From positions 268,925 to 332,924 of the forward strand of contig DATETJ010000009.1 in NCBI GenBank assembly GCA_035283685.1: a stretch of 64,000 nucleotides of DNA, read 5' to 3'. Every line of letters starts with the position of its first letter. The stretch's first letter is position 1. The position numbers were made by a program, and so were the translations under genes. The notes beneath the pieces are model-generated. The model worked only from the letters and a program-made list of their open reading frames with translations. It was not told the origin of the DNA and did not search any database. This document shows positions 47,281 to 56,375 of this stretch, piece after piece. This DNA is from Candidatus Bathyarchaeia archaeon (GTDB taxonomy: Archaea; Thermoproteota; Bathyarchaeia; Bathyarchaeales; Bathyarchaeaceae).

Positions 47281-48379
47281 CAGCTAATTCCTCCCTTAAT
47301 CCTCGACTTGGATATGGGAACACATAACTTTTCCCGCTTGAAAAGCTAAGCGTGACCTTGTCACCTGCGCTAAACCATTCCTCCATGAGAGATGGCCGCA
47401 CAACCACAACAAGGTCTTCGTTTTCCAGCCTAACCTCGTAACGCACGTTCGTACCCTCGTACCTCACCCTTTCAACAACTCCAATCAACGAATTGGTCCT
47501 TTTCTTCTGTCCCTTTTCGATTGTAAAGGTTTCTGGGCGAACCGCCAAAACCACACGTTCGCCTTCCTTGATAGATGTATCTGAACCTGACGCGGTAAGC
47601 CCGCCACGTAGTTCAATCTGGATAACATTATCGGTGGTCTTTGTGACATGGCCTTCGAGAAAGTTGTTCTCTCCAATGAAATTGGCTACAAAAATGTGCC
47701 GGGGATTCATGTATAACTCCTGAGGGGTTCCAACCTGCAGAATTCCACCCTTCTTCATCACGGCGATTCTATCTGAAATCGCCATGGCTTCACCTTGATC
47801 ATGCGTTACATGAATGGCTGTTAAGCCCAAGTCCTTGACAAGTTTCCTCACTTCATATCGAAGTTCAAACCGAATCTTGGCGTCCAAAGCGCCCAATGGC
47901 TCATCTAAGAGGAGCAGTTTGGCTCCCGCCGCCAGCGCCCTTGACAACGCAACACGCTGCATCATTCCGCCGCTGAGCTCATGGGGCAAAGCGTCTTTCC
48001 GTTCATGGAGACGCACCATTTCCAGCATTTCGCGCCCGATGCTTTCGCTTTTGTTTTCCTCCCAAGCCTTCACCCTTGGTCCATAAGTTACGTTGTCCCA
48101 GACATCCATATGTGGAAATAGCGCGTAGGTCTGAAACACGAAGCCTATGCCTCGGTCTTCAGGCGGCAACTTATTGACTAACTTGTTGTCGATGTAAATT
48201 TCGCCTTCGCTGGGATCAACCAAGCCTGCTATCATGCGTAACAGAGTGGTTTTGCCGCACCCGCTTGGACCCAGCAACGAAAAATACTCTTTATCATAAA
48301 TTTGGAGGCTGACGTTGTCCACTGCCAAGATTTTCTTGCCGAACCGTTTGGAAACCTTTTCGACTCTGATTTCGGGCAG
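47273..48379 (-). CDS. ABC importer ATPase (iron/molybdate/thiamine-type), apparent CTG start
   Basis: The ATPase has Walker A LGPSGCGKTT, Q-loop VFQTYALFPHMDVWDNV, signature LSGGMMQRVALSRALA, Walker B LLLLDEPLGALDAK and H-loop HVTHDQ. A C-terminal TOBE domain (LAVRPETF) follows. The canonical N-terminus (PEIRVEKVSKRFGKKILAVD) lies upstream of the first ordinary start (TTG 48328). In frame the only reasonable start before it is CTG 48379, ten bases after GGAGG (48390-48394); a TAG blocks further extension. It serves the fused permease just upstream. Confidence 0.88.
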   Translation of the reverse strand: MPEIRVEKVSKRFGKKILAVDNVSLQIYDKEYFSLLGPSGCGKTTLLRMIAGLVDPSEGEIYIDNKLVNKLPPEDRGIGFVFQTYALFPHMDVWDNVTYGPRVKAWEENKSESIGREMLEMVRLHERKDALPHELSGGMMQRVALSRALAAGAKLLLLDEPLGALDAKIRFELRYEVRKLVKDLGLTAIHVTHDQGEAMAISDRIAVMKKGGILQVGTPQELYMNPRHIFVANFIGENNFLEGHVTKTTDNVIQIELRGGLTASGSDTSIKEGERVVLAVRPETFTIEKGQKKRTNSLIGVVERVRYEGTNVRYEVRLENEDLVVVVRPSLMEEWFSAGDKVTLSFSSGKSYVFPYPSRGLREELAVE

Positions 48380-48445
48380 TGTGTGCAGGCCTCCGTCTAA
48401 GAGGGCGAACTATTGGTGATGCGAAGTACTGCTATATTAATCATG

Positions 48446-50089
48446 TCAATACCGCCCTCTCACAACCAGCCTCAAAACCAAGAGGATAATGAAAGAGAAT
48501 AAGACGAGCACCCCGGCACCTAAGGCAATGTCTAAAGGCGTGGCAAGTGGGACTGTTGTTTTCTTAACCCAGCCTACGAGCAAAACCGGCACAGTCTTCA
48601 ATTGGGTTACGACGGCCAAGGTTGCGCCTGTCTCGTCAACGCTTCTTGCGAACATCATTATGGTTCCAGCGAACAGAGAGTATTTGCTCAAGGGCAAGAT
48701 GATGGTTCTGAAGACTGCGAAGGGTCTGGCTCCGAGAGTGCGAGAGGCTTCCTCAAGGTCCATAGTTACCCTCTCTATGGTTCCAACCATTGCTCTAACG
48801 AAATATGGATAGGTGATGGATAGATGGGCAAATATTATCAAAGCTACCTCGGGAATGAACGCGAAGTTTTTCCAGAAAATGGCCATCGACGCTCCTAACG
48901 CAATGGATGGAACAATCAACGGAACATTTGAGAGCACATCCAAAGCCGTGGAAGTTCCAGCGCCCCATCTTTTTCGAGCAATCAACACTGCCATGGGCAA
49001 GCTGAACAGGACGTTGAGCAATGTAACTATGGTTGCCACCAAATAGGACAAGAGAAGACTCTGCCAGTAGCCTTGCCAAACGCCCACGCCCGCTATCGCT
49101 TGATTCAGCGTGCCGCCCATAACAGCGCCGATAATCGGCAAGACAATGAAGAGGGAGGGAATCAGCACGAAGACAAAGAATACGAGGCTTGTTAAGGAAT
49201 CCCTGAAAACTCTGACTTTGAAACCACTTAACTTTCTCTCAGCATACGGCCAGACTCGTTTCACGGGCATCTTGAACCTTGGCCCGAGCAATCTAATGGC
49301 GAGATACACCAGACTCGCAGCTAGTATCAACACGAAACTTACAAACACCATTGGACCTTCTTGGCCTTGAGCCCTAGTGTTGTTGATGAAGACGACGCCT
49401 GTTTCGAAAACTCCCGCCACAATAACGGTTGCCCCAGTTTCACTAAGCGACCTTGAAAAAGCCAGAGTAAAAGCTGCAATAAGACTTGACCTTAAGATGG
49501 GCAGTGTCACGGTTCTGTCAGCAGTGACAGGGGGAGCGCCCAATGTCCTTGCGGCTTCCTCATACACTACTTTGTAGTCTAAGATTGCGCCAACGATGAC
49601 TCTGACCGCCGCTGGATAGGAAAATGCAAAGTGCAGCAGCGCGATTAATAGCCAACCTTCTGGAACAAGAGCACCACCGACAAAAAACCGAGAGACCCCC
49701 TCCGACTGGTTCCAGAACAAAAGAAGGGAGTAGCCGAGCGTTACCGTTGGTATAATAAACGGCAAGTCTGCCAGCGTGTCGATTATGCTAAGCCATCGTG
49801 ATTTGCCTCTAGCAACAAACCATGCGAGAGGTAGCCCTGCGATCAGGTCGAGAAAGGCAACCAGAAAGGCGATGGCGAATGACGCGTAAATCGCTGACGA
49901 CGCTCTCGCCATCAAAGTTGGATCTTGAAACATTTCGCCTATGGTGTTCCACTTGAGAAAAATGCCCAAAATAGGCGGAATGAGAATTATCCCGAAAAAG
50001 AAGACTAATGAACAAGAGTAAATCAGATGTCGCAAAACGGGTTGAGACGAAAGCCGATCAAGATATTTCACTATGTTGGAGTTTGCCAA
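48446..50089 (-). CDS. ABC importer permease with two fused transmembrane domains
   Basis: The 547-aa protein contains two tandem permease domains of the iron(III)/thiamine type, each with an EAA loop: EEAARTLGAPPVTADRTVTL in the first half and EEASRTLGARPFAVFRTIIL in the second. About twelve membrane helices are apparent. It couples to the ATPase 66 bases downstream. No periplasmic-type binding protein is encoded next to it, so substrate is not determinable from context. It starts with TTG 50089. Confidence 0.9.
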   Translation of the reverse strand: MANSNIVKYLDRLSSQPVLRHLIYSCSLVFFFGIILIPPILGIFLKWNTIGEMFQDPTLMARASSAIYASFAIAFLVAFLDLIAGLPLAWFVARGKSRWLSIIDTLADLPFIIPTVTLGYSLLLFWNQSEGVSRFFVGGALVPEGWLLIALLHFAFSYPAAVRVIVGAILDYKVVYEEAARTLGAPPVTADRTVTLPILRSSLIAAFTLAFSRSLSETGATVIVAGVFETGVVFINNTRAQGQEGPMVFVSFVLILAASLVYLAIRLLGPRFKMPVKRVWPYAERKLSGFKVRVFRDSLTSLVFFVFVLIPSLFIVLPIIGAVMGGTLNQAIAGVGVWQGYWQSLLLSYLVATIVTLLNVLFSLPMAVLIARKRWGAGTSTALDVLSNVPLIVPSIALGASMAIFWKNFAFIPEVALIIFAHLSITYPYFVRAMVGTIERVTMDLEEASRTLGARPFAVFRTIILPLSKYSLFAGTIMMFARSVDETGATLAVVTQLKTVPVLLVGWVKKTTVPLATPLDIALGAGVLVLFSFIILLVLRLVVRGRY

Positions 50090-50165
50090 GCCATTTTTCC
50101 CATTGCTAAGCGTTTGCTGATATGCGAAAGCAATATAGTTGAACGGAGGTGTCTAAAAGAACTTT

Positions 50166-51170
50166 CTAGCTACGTCTGAGATCCACCATTTCCAAAGCGT
50201 CTTGTCCAGTGCCCACCAAAACCACTGGAATCTTGATCTCGCTTTCAATCTTTTCAATGAACATCTTCGCATCTTTGGTCAATCGACTGTATGATTTTCC
50301 TCCTCTGCATTCCGGAAATAACACATCAATCTTAGTTATAGCCGCTTGAGTTGCACCGTTTAGCATCACCGCACGCTTAGCTAGGTCAATGTTGAAAGGC
50401 GCGGCACGACGGGGTCTGCCTGTCACTGTTCCATACTCTACCCATCCGCGTTGTTCTGCTTCCTTCAATGAAATCTCGTTTTGAAGCGGTCCCGCTCCGA
50501 CTCGTGTCGTGAAAGCTTTGAACACAACTATAACGTCGTCAATCTTGCTGGGTCCGACGCCTACATCTGAGCACGCAGCTGAAGCAGTTACATCCTTGGA
50601 AGTGACGTATGGATATGTACCGTGATAAAGCGACAAATAAGTGCCCTGAGTACCTTCGATTAAGACGTGTTTTCCTTCATCAATGGCTCTGTTAACTTCC
50701 AGCGGAACATCAGCCAAGTGCTTCTGAAGCTCTGGCACGTCTCTTGCCAGTTTGACTTTTCTAAGCGCGCGTTCAGCATTGCAAGGTCCAGTTCCTGTGC
50801 CGGTAGTCTTTATGTTTCGAGCAAGATGACCAGCTTTGTCTGCTTCAATATGCCTTGCTTCAATAATGGCACACTGGGGATCGACGCCCACTCTCCCCTT
50901 AGACTTGGTCTGTTCAACTTCTTGCAGCAAAATTTCCGGGTTGATCAGAACGCCGGGTCCTATCAGTAGGCGGCATTTCTTCTGCATGAAGGCGCTGGGC
51001 AACATCCTAAGCCCGTATTTCCTGCCCTCAAAAACAACCGTGTGTCCAGCATTTGGTCCAACTCCTCCACGGGCAGTGATGTCCAGCTTGTCCTTTAACG
51101 CCAAGTAAGAAATGACTTTGCCCTTGCCTGTGTCTCCGAAGAACCCGCAAACCACGACCGAGCACGGCAT
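50166..51170 (-). CDS. purA: Adenylosuccinate synthetase, short archaeal type
   Basis: The protein of about 334 aa starts MPCSVVVCGFFGDTGKGKVI with the GDTGKGK nucleotide loop (the family's GDEGKGK variant). It continues with RGGVGPNAGHTV, TTGTGTGPCNAERALRKVKL, EGTQGTYLSLYHGTYPYVTS and the GRPRRAAPFN region. It makes adenylosuccinate from IMP, aspartate and GTP. Archaeal forms lack about 100 residues of the bacterial enzyme, as here. ATG 51170 follows AAAGGGAAC, a good ribosome site; 51203 is an upstream alternative. Confidence 0.95.
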   Translation of the reverse strand: MPCSVVVCGFFGDTGKGKVISYLALKDKLDITARGGVGPNAGHTVVFEGRKYGLRMLPSAFMQKKCRLLIGPGVLINPEILLQEVEQTKSKGRVGVDPQCAIIEARHIEADKAGHLARNIKTTGTGTGPCNAERALRKVKLARDVPELQKHLADVPLEVNRAIDEGKHVLIEGTQGTYLSLYHGTYPYVTSKDVTASAACSDVGVGPSKIDDVIVVFKAFTTRVGAGPLQNEISLKEAEQRGWVEYGTVTGRPRRAAPFNIDLAKRAVMLNGATQAAITKIDVLFPECRGGKSYSRLTKDAKMFIEKIESEIKIPVVLVGTGQDALEMVDLRRS

Positions 51171-51203
51171 GTTCCCTTTTTCACCTACCTCACTGTGACG
51201 CAT

Positions 51204-51574
51204 TTGTGTCTAAAAACTCTTCGTATAATAAGCTTTTTGCAGGCTAGATGTTAATACTTATGTTAGGTTTGTCAGTTCGCCCGTCGAGAGTTCATCACAG
51301 CATAATGCTCTGTTGACTCTCGTATTCATCATCCAAATATGAAGGGTGATACAAGTACCTTAAGACGTTTGTGCTCGAAACTCAACACGTTCAACGCCTT
51401 TGCCTTTGAACATACGCTTCAGAACCTCAGATGCGCCAACCCCGCCTGTGCCTCTGACATGTCACAACCCTCTTGCTAGATATTTGCGGATTACACGTTC
51501 TGTTAGATAACCTTCTTTTTATGCAGCGATTGACCCATTGTGGCTTACTCAGAGCTTGAATCGTGGTGAAATAA
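51204..51574. other. Intergenic stretch, mostly featureless
   Basis: This 370-base gap between divergent purA and the GNAT gene has A/T-rich promoter-like text on both ends. A minus-strand frame at about 51360-51460 reads GGVGASEVLKRMFKGKGVER followed by VEFRAQTS and a stop, which looks like the tail of a lost gene, but no start is present. No RNA gene or repeat is seen. Confidence 0.35.
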
Positions 51575-52078
51575 ATGGCCGCATCAATCATTGTCCGCAA
51601 ATATCAGCTTGACGACCACGAGCAATGCCGCAACTTGTGGAGGGAACTAACCGAGTGGCACCGCGAGATCTATGAGGACACGAAAATCGGAGGAGAGCAT
51701 CCAGAAGACTGTTTTGACAAACATCTTAGCAAGGTGGGATCAGACAATCTTTGGGTCGCAGTTGATGTTTCAAGCGTAGTCGGACTCATCGGTCTGATCG
51801 TCGAGGAAAGGGAAGCAGAGATAGAGCCTCTCATAGTTTCCAAGGCTTACAGAGGCAGAGGAATAGGAACGCAATTAATACGCTACGTCATCAATGAAGC
51901 GCGAGGGCGAGGCACAAGAAACCTCAACGTAAAGCCGGTGGCTCGAAACCGCAAGACGATACAATTCCTGTATGAACAGGGGTTCAAGAACCTTGGGTTC
52001 ATCGAGCTATTCATGGACTTGTCTGGGCACGTATGGAAACCCGGGCCCAAAATCTTCGAATGCGATTTTAACTACTAA
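51575..52078 (+). CDS. GNAT family N-acetyltransferase
   Basis: The 167-aa protein has the GNAT pattern: IIVRKYQLDDHEQCRNLWRE, then VAVDVSSVVGLIGLIVEERE, and motif A IEPLIVSKAYRGRGIGTQLI (the RGRGIG acetyl-CoA loop). KPVARNRKTIQFLYEQGFKN completes the fold. The substrate is unknown. It is an intact counterpart to the GNAT fragment at 3559, but the two belong to different subfamilies. Confidence 0.9.
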   Translation: MAASIIVRKYQLDDHEQCRNLWRELTEWHREIYEDTKIGGEHPEDCFDKHLSKVGSDNLWVAVDVSSVVGLIGLIVEEREAEIEPLIVSKAYRGRGIGTQLIRYVINEARGRGTRNLNVKPVARNRKTIQFLYEQGFKNLGFIELFMDLSGHVWKPGPKIFECDFNY

Positions 52079-52186
52079 CATGGGACAGCAGCCGCAGTTT
52101 TCTGAAAAAGTGGACCTTTGTGCAACAAACGTAAAATATCTGCCTGACAGCCAATATTAACAGCGTACTACGCCGAGGTTTAAGGT

Positions 52187-52852
52187 GTGAAGCTTCTTCG
52201 ATTGTGGATTGAAGGATTAGACGAAATGTTGGGCGGCGGCTTACCTGACAAAAGCGTAATTGTTATGACTGGCGAACCCGGCTCGGGATATGACATTCTA
52301 GCTCAACAAATAATGTACCAGCGTGCTCTTCACAATGAAAAGGTAGCCTACTTCTCAACCTCTCGGTCAGCTGAAACACTGAAAGAAGACTTGTCGACTT
52401 TTGGCTGGAATATTGCACCTTTGGAAGAAAAGGGCAACTGGGTCCATCATCACGCCTCTGTGGCGGATGCCATACAAGTCATGACCGAGAATATTCCGAA
52501 AGCTGTCGCCGAAGGTCGCTGGGTAATACTCGACTCACTCTCTTACCTCATTCTCACCCAGAAATACTATCCAGTCGTGCAAGCGGTGGAGCTTCTGCTC
52601 GAAAACGCTCGGAAAAACGGCGGAATCCACTTCTTACTGCTAACTCAGAAGATGCATGACACTGAGACTGAAACAACCATGCAACATTTGGCTGACGGAG
52701 TAATGGAGTTCACAGCAAATGAAACCGCAGGCGGAATCGACCGGCGTATAAGAATCAAGAAAATGCGCAGGGCAGTATACGAACCACGACTAATTCCCTT
52801 CAACATAACTGAACGCGGAATAACCATAGAAACAGCCGTCAGAATTGTCTAG
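52187..52852 (+). CDS. KaiC/RadA-like protein with degenerate P-loop
   Basis: The 221-aa protein is a RecA-superfamily KaiC-like domain: LWIEGLDEMLGGGLPDKSVI, then MTGEPGSGYDILAQQIMYQR, the Walker B-like WVILDSLSYLIL and IRIKKMRRAVYEPRLIPFNI. In the P-loop the Lys and Thr/Ser of GxxGxGKT are replaced by Tyr35 and Asp36 (GEPGSGYD), so ATP hydrolysis is unlikely. It may act as a regulatory or MEDS-like sensory partner. It starts with GTG and is 20 bases before the nitroreductase gene. Confidence 0.82.
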   Translation: MKLLRLWIEGLDEMLGGGLPDKSVIVMTGEPGSGYDILAQQIMYQRALHNEKVAYFSTSRSAETLKEDLSTFGWNIAPLEEKGNWVHHHASVADAIQVMTENIPKAVAEGRWVILDSLSYLILTQKYYPVVQAVELLLENARKNGGIHFLLLTQKMHDTETETTMQHLADGVMEFTANETAGGIDRRIRIKKMRRAVYEPRLIPFNITERGITIETAVRIV

Positions 52853-52872
52853 GATTCTGGGAGACACAGCCA

Positions 52873-53403
52873 TTGGATGTTATTGAGGCCATAAAGAGTC
52901 GCAGAAGCGTAAGAGCCTTCACTGATCAACCAGTATCAGAGGAAGAAGTCGAAAAGCTGATTGACGCGGCACGGTGGGCGCCTTCAGCAGGCAACATTCA
53001 ACCTTGGGAATTCATTGTAGCTCGAGACCCGGAGGTCAAACGTGGCTTATGCGAGGCTGCGTTGAACCAGAAGTTCATTGAAGAAGCTCCAGTCGTCATA
53101 GTGGTGTGCGCCAATCCAGCGAGATCGGGCCAAGGCTATGGTTCAAGAGGCATCAACCTCTACTGTCTGCAAGACACAGCGGCGGCTACACAAAACATTC
53201 TGCTAGCAGCGCACGCCATGGAATTAGCTACATGCTGGGTAGGAGCCTTCAAAGAAGAAAAAGCCAAGCAAGTCTTGAACGCGCCTGACGGCCTGAGACC
53301 TATTGCCATCATCCCAGTTGGTCACGCTGATGAAAACCCTCGAGCAAGACCCAGAAGATCCTTAAGTGACATTGTTCATCGCGAAGCCTTTGGACGGAAG
53401 TAG
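52873..53403 (+). CDS. Nitroreductase family protein
   Basis: The 176-aa flavoprotein shows the family pattern: DVIEAIKSRRSVRAFTDQPV, then LIDAARWAPSAGNIQPWEFI, QDTAAATQNILLAAHAMELA with TCWVGAF and IIPVGHADENPRARPRRSLS. FMN binding is expected at RSRR/SAGN. It begins with TTG and follows the KaiC-like gene closely, possibly as an operon. The physiological substrate is unknown. Confidence 0.9.
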   Translation: MDVIEAIKSRRSVRAFTDQPVSEEEVEKLIDAARWAPSAGNIQPWEFIVARDPEVKRGLCEAALNQKFIEEAPVVIVVCANPARSGQGYGSRGINLYCLQDTAAATQNILLAAHAMELATCWVGAFKEEKAKQVLNAPDGLRPIAIIPVGHADENPRARPRRSLSDIVHREAFGRK

Positions 53404-53555
53404 CGAACATGATACTAGAGATAGCAGGTATTCTTAATCTAACAGCAAAACCGTAGCCTCTCAGGCGACCTCAGAATCGAAAACCTTGTTGCTCCATGAC
53501 GAAGACATAAGCATTAATACAGCTTTTTCCCTGCTCATGTCTCGAGGCAGAGCAT

Positions 53556-53918
53556 ATGAACTACTCAAAGAGCAAGCGATTACGTGGTTATCCCAAGGTT
53601 ATAACAGATTTTCCAGAAGCCGACATTCAGGTTAAAGGCATAAAGGCATGGGTAGCGCAAGGCGAAAAACATCAAATAGTCTTTTTTGAAATGGAACCTT
53701 CTGCCATAGTACCAGAGCACTGGCATGATTATGCTCAATGGGGACTCATGATAGACGGGGAAATGGAATTAACCATCGATGGCAAGACACAAGTCTGCAG
53801 AAAAGGTGACGAATATGTCATTCCTGCTCATGCAAGACACCATGCTCGATTTCGAAGAAGATCAAGGGTTATGGATCTTTTCTCAGAAAAGACAAGATAC
53901 AGAACACAATCTTCCTAG
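53556..53918 (+). CDS. Cupin-domain protein
   Basis: The 120-aa protein is a single cupin: ALPEHWHDYAQWG-type motif 1 appears as VPEHWHDYAQWGLMIDGEME, and motif 2 as GDEYVIPAHARHHARF. The His/Glu metal ligands are present. Cupins of this size may act as isomerases, dioxygenases or sensors. It stands alone with a promoter-like A/T-rich region upstream. Confidence 0.88.
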   Translation: MNYSKSKRLRGYPKVITDFPEADIQVKGIKAWVAQGEKHQIVFFEMEPSAIVPEHWHDYAQWGLMIDGEMELTIDGKTQVCRKGDEYVIPAHARHHARFRRRSRVMDLFSEKTRYRTQSS

Positions 53919-54115
53919 CCGTTCTCGCTTCAACCATGAGGCGCAGTCAACTTAGTCTGTGGACTATTTCTCCCGCCAAAGAGTAAAGCTTTCTCTGAGA
54001 AGACAACTCTGACATAACAATATCTATTCTAAACTAGTCGTTGACACAGCGCACCCTTAGGGAATAAGCATTTTTACCACCACGCTCTCATATCAAAGCC
54101 AAAAAGTGATGCAAT

Positions 54116-55078
54116 GTGCTTCAGAAATATCAAAGAGTTCTAGTAGCAGGCGGCGCAGGGTTCATCGGCAGCCACATAGTCGACGAATTGCTGAAGGCGA
54201 ACATTGACGTCACTGTCCTAGACAACTTGTCAACAGGCCGCATGGAAAACCTGAAACAGCACAGGCATAACAAGAACTTACATTTTGTCAAAGGAGACAT
54301 TCGCAAAGCTGGACACGTAAGAGAAGCAATTAAGAATGCTGACGCCGTATTCAACGACGCCGCTGTGGTAAGTGTTCGCCTATCGGTCGAGAATCCACTG
54401 TTAATAAATGCCGTCAACGTCAATGGCGCATTAAACCTACTGAAAGCCAGTGTAGACTGCTGTGTGAAACGCTTTGTTCAGGCTTCGTCTGCTTCGATCT
54501 ATGGAGAAACAAAGACGTTGCCAGTGACCGAGGATATGTCTCCGCAACCCATCTCTCCGTATGCTGTCTCGGAACTTGCCGCCGAAAACTATGCCCGAGT
54601 TTTCCACAAAGTCTACGGATTAGAAACCATTTGCCTCCGATACTTCAACGTTTATGGACCCAGACAGCTATACAGCGAGTACACTGGCGCCATAACCATA
54701 TTCATGAACCGGCTTCTACACAACCATCCATTGACGATTTACGGCGACGGCGAGCAAACCAGAGACTTCGTCTACGTTGAAGACGTCGCTAGGGCAAACA
54801 TGTTAGCACTGGCAAAAAAAGAAGCCTCCGGCGGAGTCTTCAACATCGCTACAGGCACAGCAACAAGCATAAACACCTTGGTACAGACGCTCATGAGAAC
54901 CATGACCAAGACGCATCGCAGGCCATCATACGGAAAGCTAAAACCTGGTGAAATCAAGCACAGCTACGCCAGCATCGAGAAAGCCAAGAAAACCTTGAGA
55001 TACAAACCAATGTTCACTATTGACAAAGGCTTGAGGAAACTGGTCGAGTGGTATACTTCAAGTCCGAAACGGCCTTAA
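54116..55078 (+). CDS. NAD-dependent sugar epimerase/dehydratase (SDR), catalytic Lys replaced
   Basis: The 320-aa extended SDR has the NAD motif VLVAGGAGFIGSHIVDELL, DNLSTGRMENL, FVQASSASIYGE with the active-site Ser, LRYFNVYGPRQ and GDGEQTRDFVYVEDVARA, all typical of UDP-glucose 4-epimerase-like enzymes. The YxxxK motif reads SPYAVSELAAEN: Tyr149 is present but Glu153 replaces the catalytic Lys. It precedes the GlcNAc-1-P transferase gene, which fits a role in surface glycan synthesis. It starts with GTG 54116. Confidence 0.88.
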   Translation: MLQKYQRVLVAGGAGFIGSHIVDELLKANIDVTVLDNLSTGRMENLKQHRHNKNLHFVKGDIRKAGHVREAIKNADAVFNDAAVVSVRLSVENPLLINAVNVNGALNLLKASVDCCVKRFVQASSASIYGETKTLPVTEDMSPQPISPYAVSELAAENYARVFHKVYGLETICLRYFNVYGPRQLYSEYTGAITIFMNRLLHNHPLTIYGDGEQTRDFVYVEDVARANMLALAKKEASGGVFNIATGTATSINTLVQTLMRTMTKTHRRPSYGKLKPGEIKHSYASIEKAKKTLRYKPMFTIDKGLRKLVEWYTSSPKRP

Positions 55079-55157
55079 CCGCGAGAAGCAGGTCGATAGA
55101 AAACGCTTAAACCACTCATAAACAGATGATAAGCCTTCAAACCTCGGATGGGAACTG

Positions 55158-56144
55158 ATGGTCGACCTGACAACAACGATAATTCTCGTGGAGAGCTTCA
55201 TTATTTCACTGGTAACATGCTTGGTAGCGCTCCCATATTATATCAAAAGAGCCAGACAAGTGGATATCACTGGAAAGGACATTCACAAGCCAGGTTCACC
55301 TGCTATTGCTGAATGCGGCGGAGTGATACTTATTTTGGCTTATTTGCTCGGATTGTTTTTCTTCATACCATTCAACAGTGAGTTGCTAAATCTGGAGATC
55401 ATTGGAACGGCTGCGACCGTAATGTTGACGTCGTTTATCGGATTCGCAGACGACATTTTTGAGATAAGGTGGCGCACAAAAGTCCTCACCCCGTTGCTTG
55501 GGGGCGTTCCGCTTGCAGTTATGCGCCTTGGCAGAACAACAGTCCTTACCCCTTTCGGTGTTCTAGATTTTGCAGCTCTAGGCGCCATAGGACTGGTTCT
55601 TTTTGCGGTTGTACTTCTTTTCGCTGTTACAGCGTCAGCCAACGGAATCAACATGTTTGCAGGATTGAACGGACAAGAGGCAGGGTCAACCCTCATAATG
55701 TCTCTTGCTCTGTTGTTTCTCACATTTCGCCTCGAAAAACCAATTGGTTACATCATCCTGTTGCCGTTCATTGGAGCTCTAATCGCCTTCCTGTACTTCA
55801 ACAAGTACCCGTCCCGTGTTTTTCCAGGAGATGTAGGCACCTTCGGCATGGGTGCAGTGGTTGCCTGTGTGGCGATACTTGCAGATCTAGAGCGAGCAGC
55901 CCTTGTAATGTTCATACCTTACTTCGTCAACGCATTTCTGTTCTTCATTGGAAAACTCAAGAAAGTGCCGCCGCCAAGAGATGCGCAGATGAATCCAGAC
56001 GGGACTCTTCCAGCCCCAAGCCTTTGGAGCCTGAGAAGCATCATCTTAAGAATGCAACCAATGAGAGAAAGAGCGCTGGTCGTCACAATGCTATTATTGG
56101 TAGCAGTGTTCTCTCTGGCAGGCATGCTTGCATACGGAATCTAA
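55158..56144 (+). CDS. GlcNAc-1-phosphate transferase of the MraY/WecA/Alg7 family (archaeal N-glycosylation)
   Basis: The 328-aa polytopic membrane protein has the family's conserved acidic loops: FADDIFEIRWRTK after helix 4, ASANGINMFAGLNGQEAGST, and FPGDVGTFGMG. About ten hydrophobic segments are seen. It would transfer a sugar-1-phosphate onto a dolichyl-phosphate carrier, the first step of archaeal N-glycan assembly. The epimerase lies 80 bases upstream and a family 2 glycosyltransferase at 59552, so a glycosylation neighbourhood is likely. Confidence 0.9.
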   Translation: MVDLTTTIILVESFIISLVTCLVALPYYIKRARQVDITGKDIHKPGSPAIAECGGVILILAYLLGLFFFIPFNSELLNLEIIGTAATVMLTSFIGFADDIFEIRWRTKVLTPLLGGVPLAVMRLGRTTVLTPFGVLDFAALGAIGLVLFAVVLLFAVTASANGINMFAGLNGQEAGSTLIMSLALLFLTFRLEKPIGYIILLPFIGALIAFLYFNKYPSRVFPGDVGTFGMGAVVACVAILADLERAALVMFIPYFVNAFLFFIGKLKKVPPPRDAQMNPDGTLPAPSLWSLRSIILRMQPMRERALVVTMLLLVAVFSLAGMLAYGI

Positions 56145-56375
56145 CACCCCTGCATCTCTGACCCATTCAGACATAACCTGAAAAGCTGCCTAGCTACCGC
56201 TAATAATCGCAAGTTGCTGTAGGGCTCATTCAGCAGAAAACCAGCGATGCAACAACCGGGCAAACGACAGACGATAATACCTGTGATTCATTGTTGAAAT
56301 CTACAGGCAGGCTCTTTAAATGAGATTCATCAAATCTAAATCCGAGTTGGAACCAAGAAGACTCTAGTGTGAAAG

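Noticed and set aside
51360..51465. Minus-strand frame GGVGASEVLKRMFKGKGVER plus VEFRAQTS
   Set aside because: It looks like a gene tail but has no start, no ribosome site and only about 30 residues; not enough to call a pseudogene.
55469..56161. 230-aa + strand ORF over the GlcNAc-1-P transferase gene
   Set aside because: It is a second frame inside a clear membrane-protein gene, with Cys/Arg/Ser-rich text lacking any fold.
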